Positions 41,678 through 50,543 of a stretch of 64,000 bases of DNA are shown here, piece by piece. A program made the translations under genes and the position numbers. Position 1 is the first letter of the stretch, and the number at the start of each line of letters is the position of its first letter. The notes under the pieces were generated by a model. The model worked only from the letters and a program-made list of their open reading frames with translations, was not told the origin of the DNA and did not search any database. Source of the DNA: CAYYKK01 sp046351395 (GTDB lineage: Bacteria > Myxococcota_A > Polyangia > Polyangiales > Polyangiaceae); the NCBI GenBank assembly GCA_046351395.1, contig JAXLYP010000042.1, positions 6,945-70,944 of the forward strand. Direction: 5' to 3'.

Positions 41678-43873
41678 ATGCCCGAGCAGATGAACCGCCC
41701 GCACCTCCAGGACTCCCTCGGCATCGCCGGGACGGTCGTCGCCGAGAAATACCGCGTCGACCAGGTCATCGGTGAGGGTGGCTTCAGCGTGGTGTACCGC
41801 GCCGAGCACATCATCTGGAAGCAGCCCGTCGCGCTCAAGTGCTTCAAGGTGCTCGCGAACGTCCCGCCGAAGATGCGTGAGGAGCTCCTCAGCGGGTTCA
41901 TCCAGGAGGGCAAGCTCATGACGAGCTTGTCCAGCCGGACGGCCGCGATCGTGCAGGCGCGGGACGTGGGGACGTTTCAGGCGCGCGACGGATCGACCGT
42001 TCCCTACATGGTCCTCGAGTGGCTCGAGGGCCGATCGCTCGACGTCGTGCTCTCCGCGGAGAACGGGATCGGTCTACCCGCCCGACAGCTCCACGAGGTC
42101 ATGGCGCTCTTCGAGCCCGTCGCGTCCGCGCTCGACACCGTGCACGCGCTGAACATCGCTCACCGAGACATCAAGCCGGCGAACCTGTTCGTCATCGGGG
42201 ACGCGCGGAGCCCCAACGCGTTCATGAAGATCCTCGACTTCGGCATCGCGAAGGTGATGGCGGAGCACGCGCAGCTCGCGACAGCCCTCGCGCAAACGGG
42301 CCAGGAGATCACCGCGTTCACCCCGAACTATGGCGCACCCGAGCAGTTCAGCCGGACGCACGGCGCGACGGGCCCGTGGACGGACGTGTTCGCCCTCGCG
42401 CTGATCATGGTCGAGATGGTGCGCGGCGGCGTCCCGGCGCTCCAGGGCAACGACTACCTCCAGCTCGCGGTCGCGAGCCGCGATCCGATGGTGCGGCCCA
42501 CGCCGCGGGCGTTCGGCATCAACGTGAACGACGCGGTGGAGGCGGTGTTCGCCAAGGCGCTCGCGATCTCCCCGAAAGACCGGTTCCGCACCGCGGGAGA
42601 GTTCTGGTCCGCCTTGCGCAAGTCGGTCTACCCCAGCGAGCCGACGTGGCTCCCGCAGGGCCAAGGGGGCGCTCCGGATCGCCTCAGCATCCCCGGGGGC
42701 ATGCCCGCGTCGGGCTACTCCTACGGTCAGACGGGCCCGCGGACGCCGGTCCAAACGCCACCCACGGGCGTGGGCGCCGGCGCCGCGCCGTCGAACCCGA
42801 ACCCCACGAACGTCCCCGTCGCCGCCCCCGCCACCCCGCAGAAGAGCGGGAGCAACGTCGTCCTCTTCGCGCTCATCGGCATGCTGGTGCTGGGCGGAGG
42901 CGCGGCCGGTCTCTACTTTGGGGTGCTCAAGAAATCGACCGCGCCCGTAACGACCGCCTCCGCCGAGCCGAGCTCGCTCGTCGCCGCGGCGCCGAGTGGC
43001 TCCGCCTCCGCCACGCCGCCACCCATCGGCCCGGAGTCGTGCCCGAGCAACATGGCGTTCGTCCCCGGGGGGCAGTTCTTCATGGGGACAGACAATCAGG
43101 AGAAGGTCCCGGCGCTGACGATCTCCCAACCCGCGCACAAGGTCACGCTCTCGCCCTATTGCATCGACATCTACGAGGTGACGGCGAAGGAGTACAAGGA
43201 GTGCTCGGACGCCGGGGGCTGCAAGCGGGCGCGGACCGCGCCCGAATACCCCAAGCCGGAGAAGCTGAGCGAGGCCGACTATCAGCGAAACGTCACGGCG
43301 TACTCGGAGTTTTGCAATTTCGACAAGCCCGGGCGCGAGAACCATCCCATCAACTGCGTGACTTGGGATCTCGCCTCTGCCTATTGCAAGAACAAGGGCG
43401 GCCGACTCCCGACGGAGGCCGAGTGGGAGTTCGCGGCGCGCGGCTCGGACGGGCGAAAATTCCCCTGGGGGGACCAAATCGGCAATGACAAGGATCACAT
43501 GAACGCCGCCGGTCTCGAGTTCTCCGCCTGGGAGAAGTCGAAGGGGATGTCGGAGTCGGCGCGCATGTACGACCAGGACGACGGATTCCCGGGCACCGCA
43601 CCGGTCGGTTCGTTCAAGGCGGGCAAGACGAAGTTCGGCCTCTACGACATGGTCGGGAATGTCTGGGAGTGGACGAACGACTATTTCGGATCGTACTCGG
43701 CCGACGAGCAGACGGATCCCACGGGCGCGCGCGACGGAGACAAGCACGCGATGCGCGGCGGCGGATTCAACGGCGGCTACGAGGCCTGGCTCGACCCCGC
43801 GTTTCGTTACTTTATGCCGAACGCCGTCCAGTCGCACGGCATCGGCTTCCGCTGCGCGAAGCCCCTCCGCTGA
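41678..43873 (+). CDS. Ser/Thr kinase with extracytoplasmic FGE-sulfatase-like domain
   Basis: ATG 41678 was chosen; an in-frame GTG at 41657 adds 7 residues. Of 731 residues, the kinase domain has GEGGFSVVY (32-40), Lys54, HRDIKPAN (162-169) and DFG (187-189). A Pro/Gly linker is followed by one membrane span (about 393-417), then a Ser/Thr linker. The C-terminal ~275 residues form a formylglycine-generating-enzyme-like (C-type lectin fold) domain: MAFVPGGQFFMGTD, YEVTAKEYKEC, CVTWDLASAYCKNKGGRLPT, EAEWEFAARGSDG, YDMVGNVWEW and FRCAKP. The sensor side is therefore FGE-like, probably binding rather than oxidising. The next gene encodes a pectinacetylesterase-like lipoprotein. Confidence 0.92.
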   Translation: MPEQMNRPHLQDSLGIAGTVVAEKYRVDQVIGEGGFSVVYRAEHIIWKQPVALKCFKVLANVPPKMREELLSGFIQEGKLMTSLSSRTAAIVQARDVGTFQARDGSTVPYMVLEWLEGRSLDVVLSAENGIGLPARQLHEVMALFEPVASALDTVHALNIAHRDIKPANLFVIGDARSPNAFMKILDFGIAKVMAEHAQLATALAQTGQEITAFTPNYGAPEQFSRTHGATGPWTDVFALALIMVEMVRGGVPALQGNDYLQLAVASRDPMVRPTPRAFGINVNDAVEAVFAKALAISPKDRFRTAGEFWSALRKSVYPSEPTWLPQGQGGAPDRLSIPGGMPASGYSYGQTGPRTPVQTPPTGVGAGAAPSNPNPTNVPVAAPATPQKSGSNVVLFALIGMLVLGGGAAGLYFGVLKKSTAPVTTASAEPSSLVAAAPSGSASATPPPIGPESCPSNMAFVPGGQFFMGTDNQEKVPALTISQPAHKVTLSPYCIDIYEVTAKEYKECSDAGGCKRARTAPEYPKPEKLSEADYQRNVTAYSEFCNFDKPGRENHPINCVTWDLASAYCKNKGGRLPTEAEWEFAARGSDGRKFPWGDQIGNDKDHMNAAGLEFSAWEKSKGMSESARMYDQDDGFPGTAPVGSFKAGKTKFGLYDMVGNVWEWTNDYFGSYSADEQTDPTGARDGDKHAMRGGGFNGGYEAWLDPAFRYFMPNAVQSHGIGFRCAKPLR

Positions 43874-43995
43874 GGACGCGCGACGGGCGCGGAAAAGCGC
43901 GTCGTCTCGATGAACGCCACGAGCGATGGCGAGTTCCTTGGGCGGTGTCGCGATGTTTCTTCACGAATCGCGGCGGGCGCGTGTCTACTCACACG

Positions 43996-45477
43996 ATGGC
44001 AAAGCTCACCCCGTGGATGTGCAGGGTCTGCCCTTGTTTGCTCCTCCTCGCGTGCGACAGCGCGGACGGGACGGGCGGGACGGGGAGCACCTCGTCCTCC
44101 TCCTCGGCGCAAAGCTCGAGCGGGACGGGGGCCGCGGGAGGGGGCGGGGGCGGGAGCAGTCTCCCCACCGTCGGAGAGGCGCTGAGCTGCGGCGTCGCGG
44201 ACCCGGTGGGCGGCATGGCCAAAGGCAAGGACCTCGAGCGCCACGATCTCGACCTCACCGTGTTTCCGGACGCGCTCTGCAACGACGGCACGGGGGCCGT
44301 GATCTACTTCCGGCCGTTCACCGGCGCCGCCAACAAGAACCGCTGGGTCGTCCAGCTGCTCGGCGGCGGTAGCTGCAACACCGGACAAGACTGCGCAGAC
44401 CGTTGGTGCGGAGTCGGGACGAACTTCTCGATGACGCAGATGACGTCGAACGTCGCCCCCGAAGGGGGGACGATCGAAAACGGCATCTTCGCGCGCCGGC
44501 CCGACAATCCGATCGGCGACTTCAACCAGGTGCTGGTGCGCTACTGCTCCTCGGACGCGCACGCCGGCCGCAGTCGAGACGTGGTCGTGGACGCGCTGGT
44601 CCCTGGAACGACCACGCCGACGCAGTTTCGCATGCACTTCCTCGGCGCTTCGATCCTGGACGCCACCCTCGCGACCCTGCGGGGGGACGGCGTTCCGCTG
44701 CTCGATTTCACGATCGACGGCGGATCCACGCCGATGCCCGATCTGGACGACGCCGAGCTGTTCGTCCTCGCGGGCGCATCGGCCGGGGGCAGCGGCACCA
44801 TCACGAACGTCGATCGCGTTGCGGCGCAGCTCCGGACCAACCACCCCGGCTTGAACGTCGTCGCGCTGATCGACTCCATCCTCACGCCGGACCGATCGAC
44901 CCTCGGCTACGACAAGAGCTCCCCGTGTCTGCAGCACGGCATCTGCGACTACCAGAGCCTGATGGCCGCGATGAGCGCCTCCCGCATCTACCAGCTCGAG
45001 CCCGAGGAGAGCTGCGCGGCGTGGCACGCGGCGCACGACCCCGCGAACGCGTTCCGATGCGAGGACGAAGGGCACCTGATCCGCCACCACGTGACGACGC
45101 CGATGTTCGTCCGTCAGGGACAGAAGGACAGCCTGCTCTCGAGCGGCGTCCTCGATGCGGGCTTCGGCGTCGCGCCCGGCGCCGCGTCCATGACGCTCGA
45201 CGACTACGCTGGCCTCATTCGCACCCAGGCGGGGCTGCTCCCGAATCTGCCCACGAGCGCCGAGGAAGGCGCCGGGGTGATGGTCCCGCCCGGCGTCTTC
45301 AGCCCCACCTGCCCGAAGCACGAGACCCTGCGGAGCACCCCCGACGTGTTCGACGTGACCATCGAGGTCGGCGGAATCGATCGTCACTTCTTCGACGTGG
45401 TTGGGAACTGGGCGATGAAGACGACGCCCTCGGTCGCGATCACGCCGCTCGGCGGCGTCGAGACCTGCGCGCCGTAG
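43996..45477 (+). CDS. Pectinacetylesterase-like lipoprotein, 493 aa
   Basis: ATG 43996; lipobox LLLLAC (Cys20), then a Ser/Gly linker. The hydrolase domain matches the plant-type pectinacetylesterase/Notum family: WVVQLLGGGSCNT (oxyanion GGGSC), GASAGGSG with nucleophile Ser262, and a late CPKHETL supplying the His. It contains paired Cys typical of exported members. It probably removes acyl groups from a polysaccharide or protein outside the cell. It follows the FGE-kinase by 122 bases on the same strand. A short hairpin spans its stop codon. Confidence 0.82.
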   Translation: MAKLTPWMCRVCPCLLLLACDSADGTGGTGSTSSSSSAQSSSGTGAAGGGGGGSSLPTVGEALSCGVADPVGGMAKGKDLERHDLDLTVFPDALCNDGTGAVIYFRPFTGAANKNRWVVQLLGGGSCNTGQDCADRWCGVGTNFSMTQMTSNVAPEGGTIENGIFARRPDNPIGDFNQVLVRYCSSDAHAGRSRDVVVDALVPGTTTPTQFRMHFLGASILDATLATLRGDGVPLLDFTIDGGSTPMPDLDDAELFVLAGASAGGSGTITNVDRVAAQLRTNHPGLNVVALIDSILTPDRSTLGYDKSSPCLQHGICDYQSLMAAMSASRIYQLEPEESCAAWHAAHDPANAFRCEDEGHLIRHHVTTPMFVRQGQKDSLLSSGVLDAGFGVAPGAASMTLDDYAGLIRTQAGLLPNLPTSAEEGAGVMVPPGVFSPTCPKHETLRSTPDVFDVTIEVGGIDRHFFDVVGNWAMKTTPSVAITPLGGVETCAP

Positions 45478-45601
45478 GGCGCGCCCCGACTGGACGAGCG
45501 GGCGGGGTCGCCGGAGTAGACAAAATCCCTATGGAGCGCGCCGCGCGCGATCGCGGACGCTGGGCGCAGAGAGGCCGGCTCGGCCTCCCTGAAAGGAGCC
45601 C

Positions 45602-46129
45602 ATGCGACTCGACGCGCGCCCCCGAAGATCATCCAGCCTGCCCGCCTTCCGCGCCGCGGGTTCCTCCGACGCTCCACCCGAAACGCCGCCCGCTGAGGTC
45701 GCGTGGAGCGCGACGGAACCACCGCCTCCGATGGGCGAATCGGAGGCGCTCCTCCCGGGCGCGGGGTCGCCGCGCAACCTGAAGAAGACGGAGGATGGTC
45801 TCGAGGAGTGGAAGGCGCTCTGGAGCGGCTCGTGGACCCTGGTCGACGTGTTCGAGAGGGACGGCCGGAGATGGCATCTCGCGCGGCACAGGGCGGGCGC
45901 GCGGCCGGATCGCACGCGCACCCTGCAGCCTCGGGAGCTCCACGTGGTTCGCGCGGTGGTGGCGGGGCGCCCGCTCAAGATCATCGCGCACGAGCTCGGG
46001 CTCGCGATCAGCACGGTGGCGTCGACCCTGTCGCGCGCGATGAGGAAGCTGCGGCTGGGGAGCCGCGCAGAGCTCGCCCGAAGCCTCTCGAGCACGCTCG
46101 GCCCGAGCGCGCTGCCCTCACAAAAATGA
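45602..46129 (+). CDS. LuxR-type HTH regulator, 175 aa
   Basis: ATG 45602 is preceded by GAAAGGAG. A Pro/Ser/Ala-rich N-terminus without a sensor domain precedes a short segment WKALWSGSWTLVDVFERDGR (about 68-87), then the HTH (LQPRELHVVRAVVAG, IAHELGLAISTVASTLSRAM, about 107-155). The pre-HTH segment is shared with the next gene. The protein binds DNA but shows no receiver or autoinducer domain. It is the first of three HTH genes in a row. Confidence 0.8.
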   Translation: MRLDARPRRSSSLPAFRAAGSSDAPPETPPAEVAWSATEPPPPMGESEALLPGAGSPRNLKKTEDGLEEWKALWSGSWTLVDVFERDGRRWHLARHRAGARPDRTRTLQPRELHVVRAVVAGRPLKIIAHELGLAISTVASTLSRAMRKLRLGSRAELARSLSSTLGPSALPSQK

Positions 46130-46183
46130 CTATTGGGGCACCACGCCGGCGCTGCTCTCCTCGGTTTCGCGGGGAGGTACCGG

Positions 46184-47188
46184 ATGAGTTCGCGCGTGCG
46201 AGACATCATTTCGGTCGTCGAAGCCGCGTACTCGGCCGACGGCACGGACGCCGAGTGGCTGGGAGGGCTCCTCGCGATGGCCCAGCCGTGGCTCGATGGA
46301 GGACTGGGCGTCGCGGCGTTCCTCTATGACGCGAGCGCCGCCGGGACGCCGAAAATCTGGGCGCCCGTGGCGCTCGGGTCGCCCCACTCGGCGCTCTTCC
46401 CGGACATGCTCCCCATCGCGTTCGCGGCGGCGCCGGCCTCCGTCACCACCAAGTTTTTCGGTCAGCCCGCGCCCATCTCCACCACCAGCGTCGAGCTCGG
46501 CCTCGGCGCTCGCATCGCGCAGTTCCCCATGTACCGGGACGTGCTCGCGACGTTTGGCGTCGCGGACTCGGTGACGATCTGTGCGAGCGATCCCTCGGGC
46601 GTCGGGTGCTTCCTCTGCGGGCCTCGCGCGACGCAATCCGAACCGAGCCGTGCGGATCGCCGACTCTGGAATCGGCTCGCCGCGCACATCGCCGCCGGCG
46701 CTCGGCTCCGCCGGGCACCCCCGAAGGTCGAAGCAGTCCTCGCCCCGAGCGGGAAGATCGAGCACGCGGAGGAAGGCGCCAAGACCGCGGACGCGATCGA
46801 CGCCCTCAAGCGCTCCGTTCAGGCGGTCGAGCGAGCGCGCGGCCGCATGCGCGAGGACGATCCCGACGCGGCGCTCGACGTCTGGCGCGGGCTCGTGTCC
46901 GGCAGGTGGTCGCTCGTGGATCAGTTCGATCACGACGGTCGGCGCTACATCGTCGCGCAGGAGAACGAACCGTCGACTCGGATGACGCGCGCGCTGAGCG
47001 ATCGCGAGCGGCAAGTGATGGGGTACGCGGCGCGCGGATGGGCGAACAAGACCATCGGCTATCACCTCGGACTGTCTGTCTCGACCGTCGCCACGCACCT
47101 CGCCGCTGCAGCCAGGAAGCTCGGCGCCGACTCGCGCGTCGAGGCGGTCAGGGCGTTCCGAGTCCATGAGGAGCCGGGAGACGCATGA
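46184..47188 (+). CDS. LuxR-type HTH regulator with N-terminal sensor-like domain
   Basis: ATG 46184 follows GGGGAGG. Residues 1-215 form a GAF-like alpha/beta domain (IISVVEAAYSADGT, TICASDPSGVGCFLCG) that may sense a small molecule. Residues about 235-270 hold SGRWSLVDQFDHDGRRYIVA, the segment shared with the preceding regulator. The HTH follows (LSDRERQVMGYAARG, GYHLGLSVSTVATHLAAAA). The stop overlaps the start of the third HTH gene (ATGA). Confidence 0.85.
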   Translation: MSSRVRDIISVVEAAYSADGTDAEWLGGLLAMAQPWLDGGLGVAAFLYDASAAGTPKIWAPVALGSPHSALFPDMLPIAFAAAPASVTTKFFGQPAPISTTSVELGLGARIAQFPMYRDVLATFGVADSVTICASDPSGVGCFLCGPRATQSEPSRADRRLWNRLAAHIAAGARLRRAPPKVEAVLAPSGKIEHAEEGAKTADAIDALKRSVQAVERARGRMREDDPDAALDVWRGLVSGRWSLVDQFDHDGRRYIVAQENEPSTRMTRALSDRERQVMGYAARGWANKTIGYHLGLSVSTVATHLAAAARKLGADSRVEAVRAFRVHEEPGDA

Positions 47189-47523
47189 GCGAACGAGACC
47201 ACGATCTGCCTCCTCCCGCGGGGCTCTCCGTTCGGCGCTTCACGGCCAAGGGCGTGCACCTCGCGCTCGTGAGCTTCGCCCTCCCCCCGAACGGCGAGCT
47301 CAAGTCCGAGAGCGACCGCGCGGCCGCGGAGCTGACGTCCACCGAGGTCGAGCTCTTGCGAGAGCTCCTTCGAGGGTCGAGCAACGCGGACATCGCGCGC
47401 GTTCGGGGCACCTCCATCAAGACCGTGTCCAACCAGGTGAGCGCCCTGCTCGCCAAATTCGGGGCGAAGTCGCGGACGGATCTCGCGACGCGATGGCTCG
47501 AGCTCCTGACTCCGCCCTCGTGA
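47185..47523 (+). CDS. Small LuxR-type HTH protein, 112 aa
   Basis: It is coupled to the previous gene by ATGA. Residues 14-40 are a beta-hairpin-like segment (VRRFTAKGVHLALVSFALPP). Residues about 48-108 form the HTH (LTSTEVELLRELLRG, then IARVRGTSIKTVSNQVSALL). There is no sensor domain. It could heterodimerise with or antagonise the coupled larger regulator (inference). Confidence 0.83.
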   Translation: MSERDHDLPPPAGLSVRRFTAKGVHLALVSFALPPNGELKSESDRAAAELTSTEVELLRELLRGSSNADIARVRGTSIKTVSNQVSALLAKFGAKSRTDLATRWLELLTPPS

Positions 47524-47539
47524 TCGCGCGCCCTAGCAA

Positions 47540-48106
47540 CTAGGCAGGGGGCGCCGCGTCGTTGCTCGGGGAGAAGGGAGTCGCGACCGCGATCTCACTC
47601 GCTGCGGGCTCGAACAGGGGAGCGCCCGGTCGCGTGCGTGCGGGGCGACCGCGACGCTTTGGCTCCGGCTTCTCACTCGGCGGGTCCGCCGCCCGCACGG
47701 GCAGCGGAGGGAGCTCGATCCCTCGGATCGCCGGCGCGAGCGTGGGCTCGTCCTCCGCGTAGATCCGAGCGTACGCGAGGGCGCGGTGCGCGCGCGCGAG
47801 CAGCGCGGTCTCATGCGCGCCGAGCGCTCGCTCACGCTCGACGAGCGCCGTCTGCGCCCGCATCAAGGCGGCCCGCGCCTCGTCGATCTCCGAGCGACCC
47901 GCGCGCACGGCCGAGTCGAGCTCCGCGAGCGAATCGCGATCCACGCCCGGAAAGCGCTGATCCGCGAGCGGACCGTCGAACAGCGAGAGGACCGCCGCGA
48001 CTCCGGGCTCGAGGTGGGGGCGCGCGAGCGCGGGTTCGCTCTCGGGCTCGTTGTCTCCGTTCGGGGACGGGTCGCTGACGTTCACGCGCGTATGGGTTGC
48101 AAGCAT
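47540..48106 (-). CDS. Coiled-coil protein with AT-hook-like motif, 188 aa
   Basis: The start was set at ATG 48106, preceded by GGAGGACC; an upstream in-frame start to 48157 lacks support. Residues about 55-115 are helical and predicted coiled coil (SEIDEARAALMRAQTALVER). Residues about 150-165 contain PKRRGRPARTRPG, an AT-hook core (RGRP). The C-terminus is Pro/Ala-rich. It could be a small DNA-associated protein; no family was recognised. It is convergent with the HTH cluster. Confidence 0.65.
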   Translation of the reverse strand: MLATHTRVNVSDPSPNGDNEPESEPALARPHLEPGVAAVLSLFDGPLADQRFPGVDRDSLAELDSAVRAGRSEIDEARAALMRAQTALVERERALGAHETALLARAHRALAYARIYAEDEPTLAPAIRGIELPPLPVRAADPPSEKPEPKRRGRPARTRPGAPLFEPAASEIAVATPFSPSNDAAPPA

Positions 48107-48308
48107 GGTCCTCCGCAAGGCGGCTCCGTTCTCAACTGAACGCATGACACGTAGCATGAGTCCGAGGCCCGGGTCAAACGACGCGCGCCGACTCGCCCGT
48201 CCCGAATGCGGCGTGATTCGACCCGGTCCGCGCTCTAGCAGGCCCTCGCCCGCATCGACGAGGCCGCGCGTGCTCGGTCCGTTTTCAACAACCTGCTAGC
48301 GTGACCGC

Positions 48309-49568
48309 GTGGGAGCGGACGAACACCGAGACCGCGCGGCCCCGTTCTTCGGTGGGTCGCCCGCCGCGTCGGTCACGCTCGTCGAGGAGGGTGGAGGCGC
48401 GGTCGCCGCCCGCGGCTGGCGCGTCGGAGACCGACACTTCGTCACGGTCGTCGTGAAGAGCGAGGTGTACTGGGGTGGGCTCGGGCCGACGTACGGCCCC
48501 GCGCCGATCGTCGCGAACGACCGCTGGGCGCCGGACGGGACCTGCCTCGAGGACGCGTCGGATCTCGCGGTGTACTTGGGTCGCGGGGAGGTGCTGTTCT
48601 TCGGATCCATCTATGGGAGCGGCAACGCGCAGGGCGCGCTGTCGATCGTCGGCCCGCTCCCCGAGCGGCGAGTGCTGCTCGACAAGCGGGTCGCGGCCAC
48701 GCTCCCGGCCGGCACGTCGAGCGTCCCGATCGACCATCGAGCACCGCGCGGCGGAGATCTCCGCTCGGGCCGCGCCGAGGCGGTGCTTTGGCCGAGCGCG
48801 CTCGGTCCCATCGCGCCGACGTGGCCCTGGCGCGGCAACCTGCTGCGCGTCGGGGACGCCGAGCGCCTCCGGGAGGCGCCCGCGCACCTCACGCAGGGCT
48901 TCGACTTTCGTTGGTTCCACGCGGCTCCGCACGACCAACGCATCGACGGGATGTTCTCGGGCAGAGAGACGATCGTCCTTCGCGGATTGTCTGCGAGAGG
49001 GACGCTCGAGCTGCCCCTCCCCTCTCTCCGCGCGGAGGTCGCGCGGGTCGAGGCGGACGGGTCGCGCACCGTCGTTCCGGTCGCGCTCGACCTCGTGCGG
49101 GTGTTCGGCGACGAGCCCCGGGTGACGCTCACCTGGCGAGGGAACGTACCGCGCACGCGGCCCGACGAGCCGCTGGTCTTCGCCGCGAAGGTCCTCGGGG
49201 ACGGCGCTCCGAGCCCCCACTACGCGGGGCGATTCGACCTGGACGAGACGCGATTGGCGAGCTGGGAGGTGTTCAACGCGATGACGCTCCCGTTCGCCGA
49301 GCCCCTGCCGGAACCGCACGTTCGGGCTGCGGGTCCCGTGCCGGGTGCGCCCTGGGCGAGCCCGCTCGCACCCGTGGCGGGCGCGGCGGGTGTGGACGAG
49401 ACCGTCCTCGCGCACTTGGACGTGTCGCTGCTCCACGTCTCCGTCGCACCGACACCGATCGCCGAGGTGCGACGCGCGCCGGACGCCCCGCTCTCCACCG
49501 TGAAGCTCCGAGACACCCCGGGAAGCCGCTACCTCGTGCTGGCGCTCTCCGCGCTGCGTCGCCGCTGA
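48309..49568 (+). CDS. DUF2169 family protein, 419 aa
   Basis: GTG 48309. The protein is all-beta throughout with the DUF2169 layout (VVVKSEVYW, a central DLAVYLGRGEV, YGSGNAQGALSIVG, LTQGFDFRWFHAAPHDQR, then FSGRETIVLRGL). The D-Q-R sequence and GFDFRWFHAAP are characteristic. DUF2169 proteins associate with type VI secretion loci, probably as effector adaptors or chaperones. Here it stands alone, about 10 kb from the T6SS-like genes at 58.6-63.8 kb, which contain a second DUF2169 protein. It may serve an orphan effector. Confidence 0.78.
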   Translation: MGADEHRDRAAPFFGGSPAASVTLVEEGGGAVAARGWRVGDRHFVTVVVKSEVYWGGLGPTYGPAPIVANDRWAPDGTCLEDASDLAVYLGRGEVLFFGSIYGSGNAQGALSIVGPLPERRVLLDKRVAATLPAGTSSVPIDHRAPRGGDLRSGRAEAVLWPSALGPIAPTWPWRGNLLRVGDAERLREAPAHLTQGFDFRWFHAAPHDQRIDGMFSGRETIVLRGLSARGTLELPLPSLRAEVARVEADGSRTVVPVALDLVRVFGDEPRVTLTWRGNVPRTRPDEPLVFAAKVLGDGAPSPHYAGRFDLDETRLASWEVFNAMTLPFAEPLPEPHVRAAGPVPGAPWASPLAPVAGAAGVDETVLAHLDVSLLHVSVAPTPIAEVRRAPDAPLSTVKLRDTPGSRYLVLALSALRRR

Positions 49569-49571
49569 GCC

Positions 49572-49853
49572 TCACTCGACGACGGGGACGGCGCCGCGCT
49601 CGAGCTCGACGAACGACCACTCGTAGTCCCGCGCGAGCGCCTCGAACGTCGCGGCGATCCCCGGATCGCGCTCCATCCGGCGCCGCCATCGCTCCGCGAT
49701 CCCGTCGAACGTCGCGACGTCGATCCGGAGGATCCCGATCAAGAACGCGCGATCCTCCGGCCGGGCTCGGCAGACGCCCACGACCGATGCGTAGAGATCG
49801 AGGGACTCGGCGAGGAGCGCCGCCGCTCGCTCACCCCTATCGTCCTGCGTCAC
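49572..49853 (-). CDS. Small acidic helical protein, 93 aa
   Basis: GTG 49853. A compact all-helical protein (MTQDDRGERAAALLAESLDL, ILRIDVATFDGIAERWRRR) with no recognised family. Its stop lies 3 bases from the convergent DUF2169 gene. It could belong to the minus-strand block, following the 49885 lipoprotein by 31 bases. Confidence 0.55.
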   Translation of the reverse strand: MTQDDRGERAAALLAESLDLYASVVGVCRARPEDRAFLIGILRIDVATFDGIAERWRRRMERDPGIAATFEALARDYEWSFVELERGAVPVVE

Positions 49854-49884
49854 GACGACGAATGTAGCGGAGCGCGCCGGCCGC

Positions 49885-50493
49885 TCAAAGGCATTGGGAC
49901 GGGAGGACGAGTGCGTCCGGGTTGGAGGAGCGGATCCACTCGATCGTCACGCTCTCGCCCGGCGCGAGGCCGAGGACACGAAACGCCGCCCACTGCTTCG
50001 TGTTGCCGTCGATCGTTCGGACGACGTACGTGTGGTCGAGGACCGCCTGGAGGTCGTCGTGCTCGCCCCAGTTGCCCGTCGGATAGCCGGACGGATCGAT
50101 CGTCGGGGGGACGCTGGTGAGCGGGACGTCCCCGAGATCCACGATGAACGATGCGTCGTCGACCACGGTGTTCACGGCGAACATGTTGGACGAATAGAGG
50201 ATGTCCCCGTCGTTCAGGTTCACGTCGATGTCCTTGGACGCGAACTCGAAGCTGAAGAGCGCGTCGTTGTACGAGCCGCCGCTCGGGTCGCCGTTCCAGT
50301 CGTAGAGGGTGACCTCGCCGTGGAGGAACTTGCACGGCGTCCCCGCGCCGGGGCCGCTCGACGGCGCGGCCGTGCTCGAGCTCGCGCCGTCGCCATCGCC
50401 GCCGTCGGCGCCGGAGCCGTCGAGGAGGTCGACCTCCGCCGCGCAAGCAGACAATCCAACCACCGAAGCAAGACAGACAATCATTCTCTTCAT
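49885..50493 (-). CDS. Lipoprotein with CxxEVDLL start, 202 aa
   Basis: ATG 50493; lipobox GLSAC (Cys17) followed by AAEVDLLDGSG. After an Asp/Gly/Ser linker comes a beta-sandwich with CKFLHGEVTLYDW, SFIVDLGDVPL and TIEWIRSS. The protein resembles the 53333-53917 lipoprotein in the EVDLL start, size and the (S/G)F(I)xDLG strand, so the two are probably paralogues at opposite ends of the same operon. It is downstream of the outer-membrane-like gene by 50 bases. Confidence 0.75.
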   Translation of the reverse strand: MKRMIVCLASVVGLSACAAEVDLLDGSGADGGDGDGASSSTAAPSSGPGAGTPCKFLHGEVTLYDWNGDPSGGSYNDALFSFEFASKDIDVNLNDGDILYSSNMFAVNTVVDDASFIVDLGDVPLTSVPPTIDPSGYPTGNWGEHDDLQAVLDHTYVVRTIDGNTKQWAAFRVLGLAPGESVTIEWIRSSNPDALVLPSQCL

Positions 50494-50543
50494 GCTGGGA
50501 CGAGCCCCGACGCGCGCGCTTCGGCTCGCCCGGATCCTGCTCC

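Noticed and set aside
45467..45484. Hairpin across the esterase stop codon
   Set aside because: GCGCGCC/GGCGCGC with a 4-base loop is GC-rich enough to arise by chance and has no T-run; not listed as a terminator.
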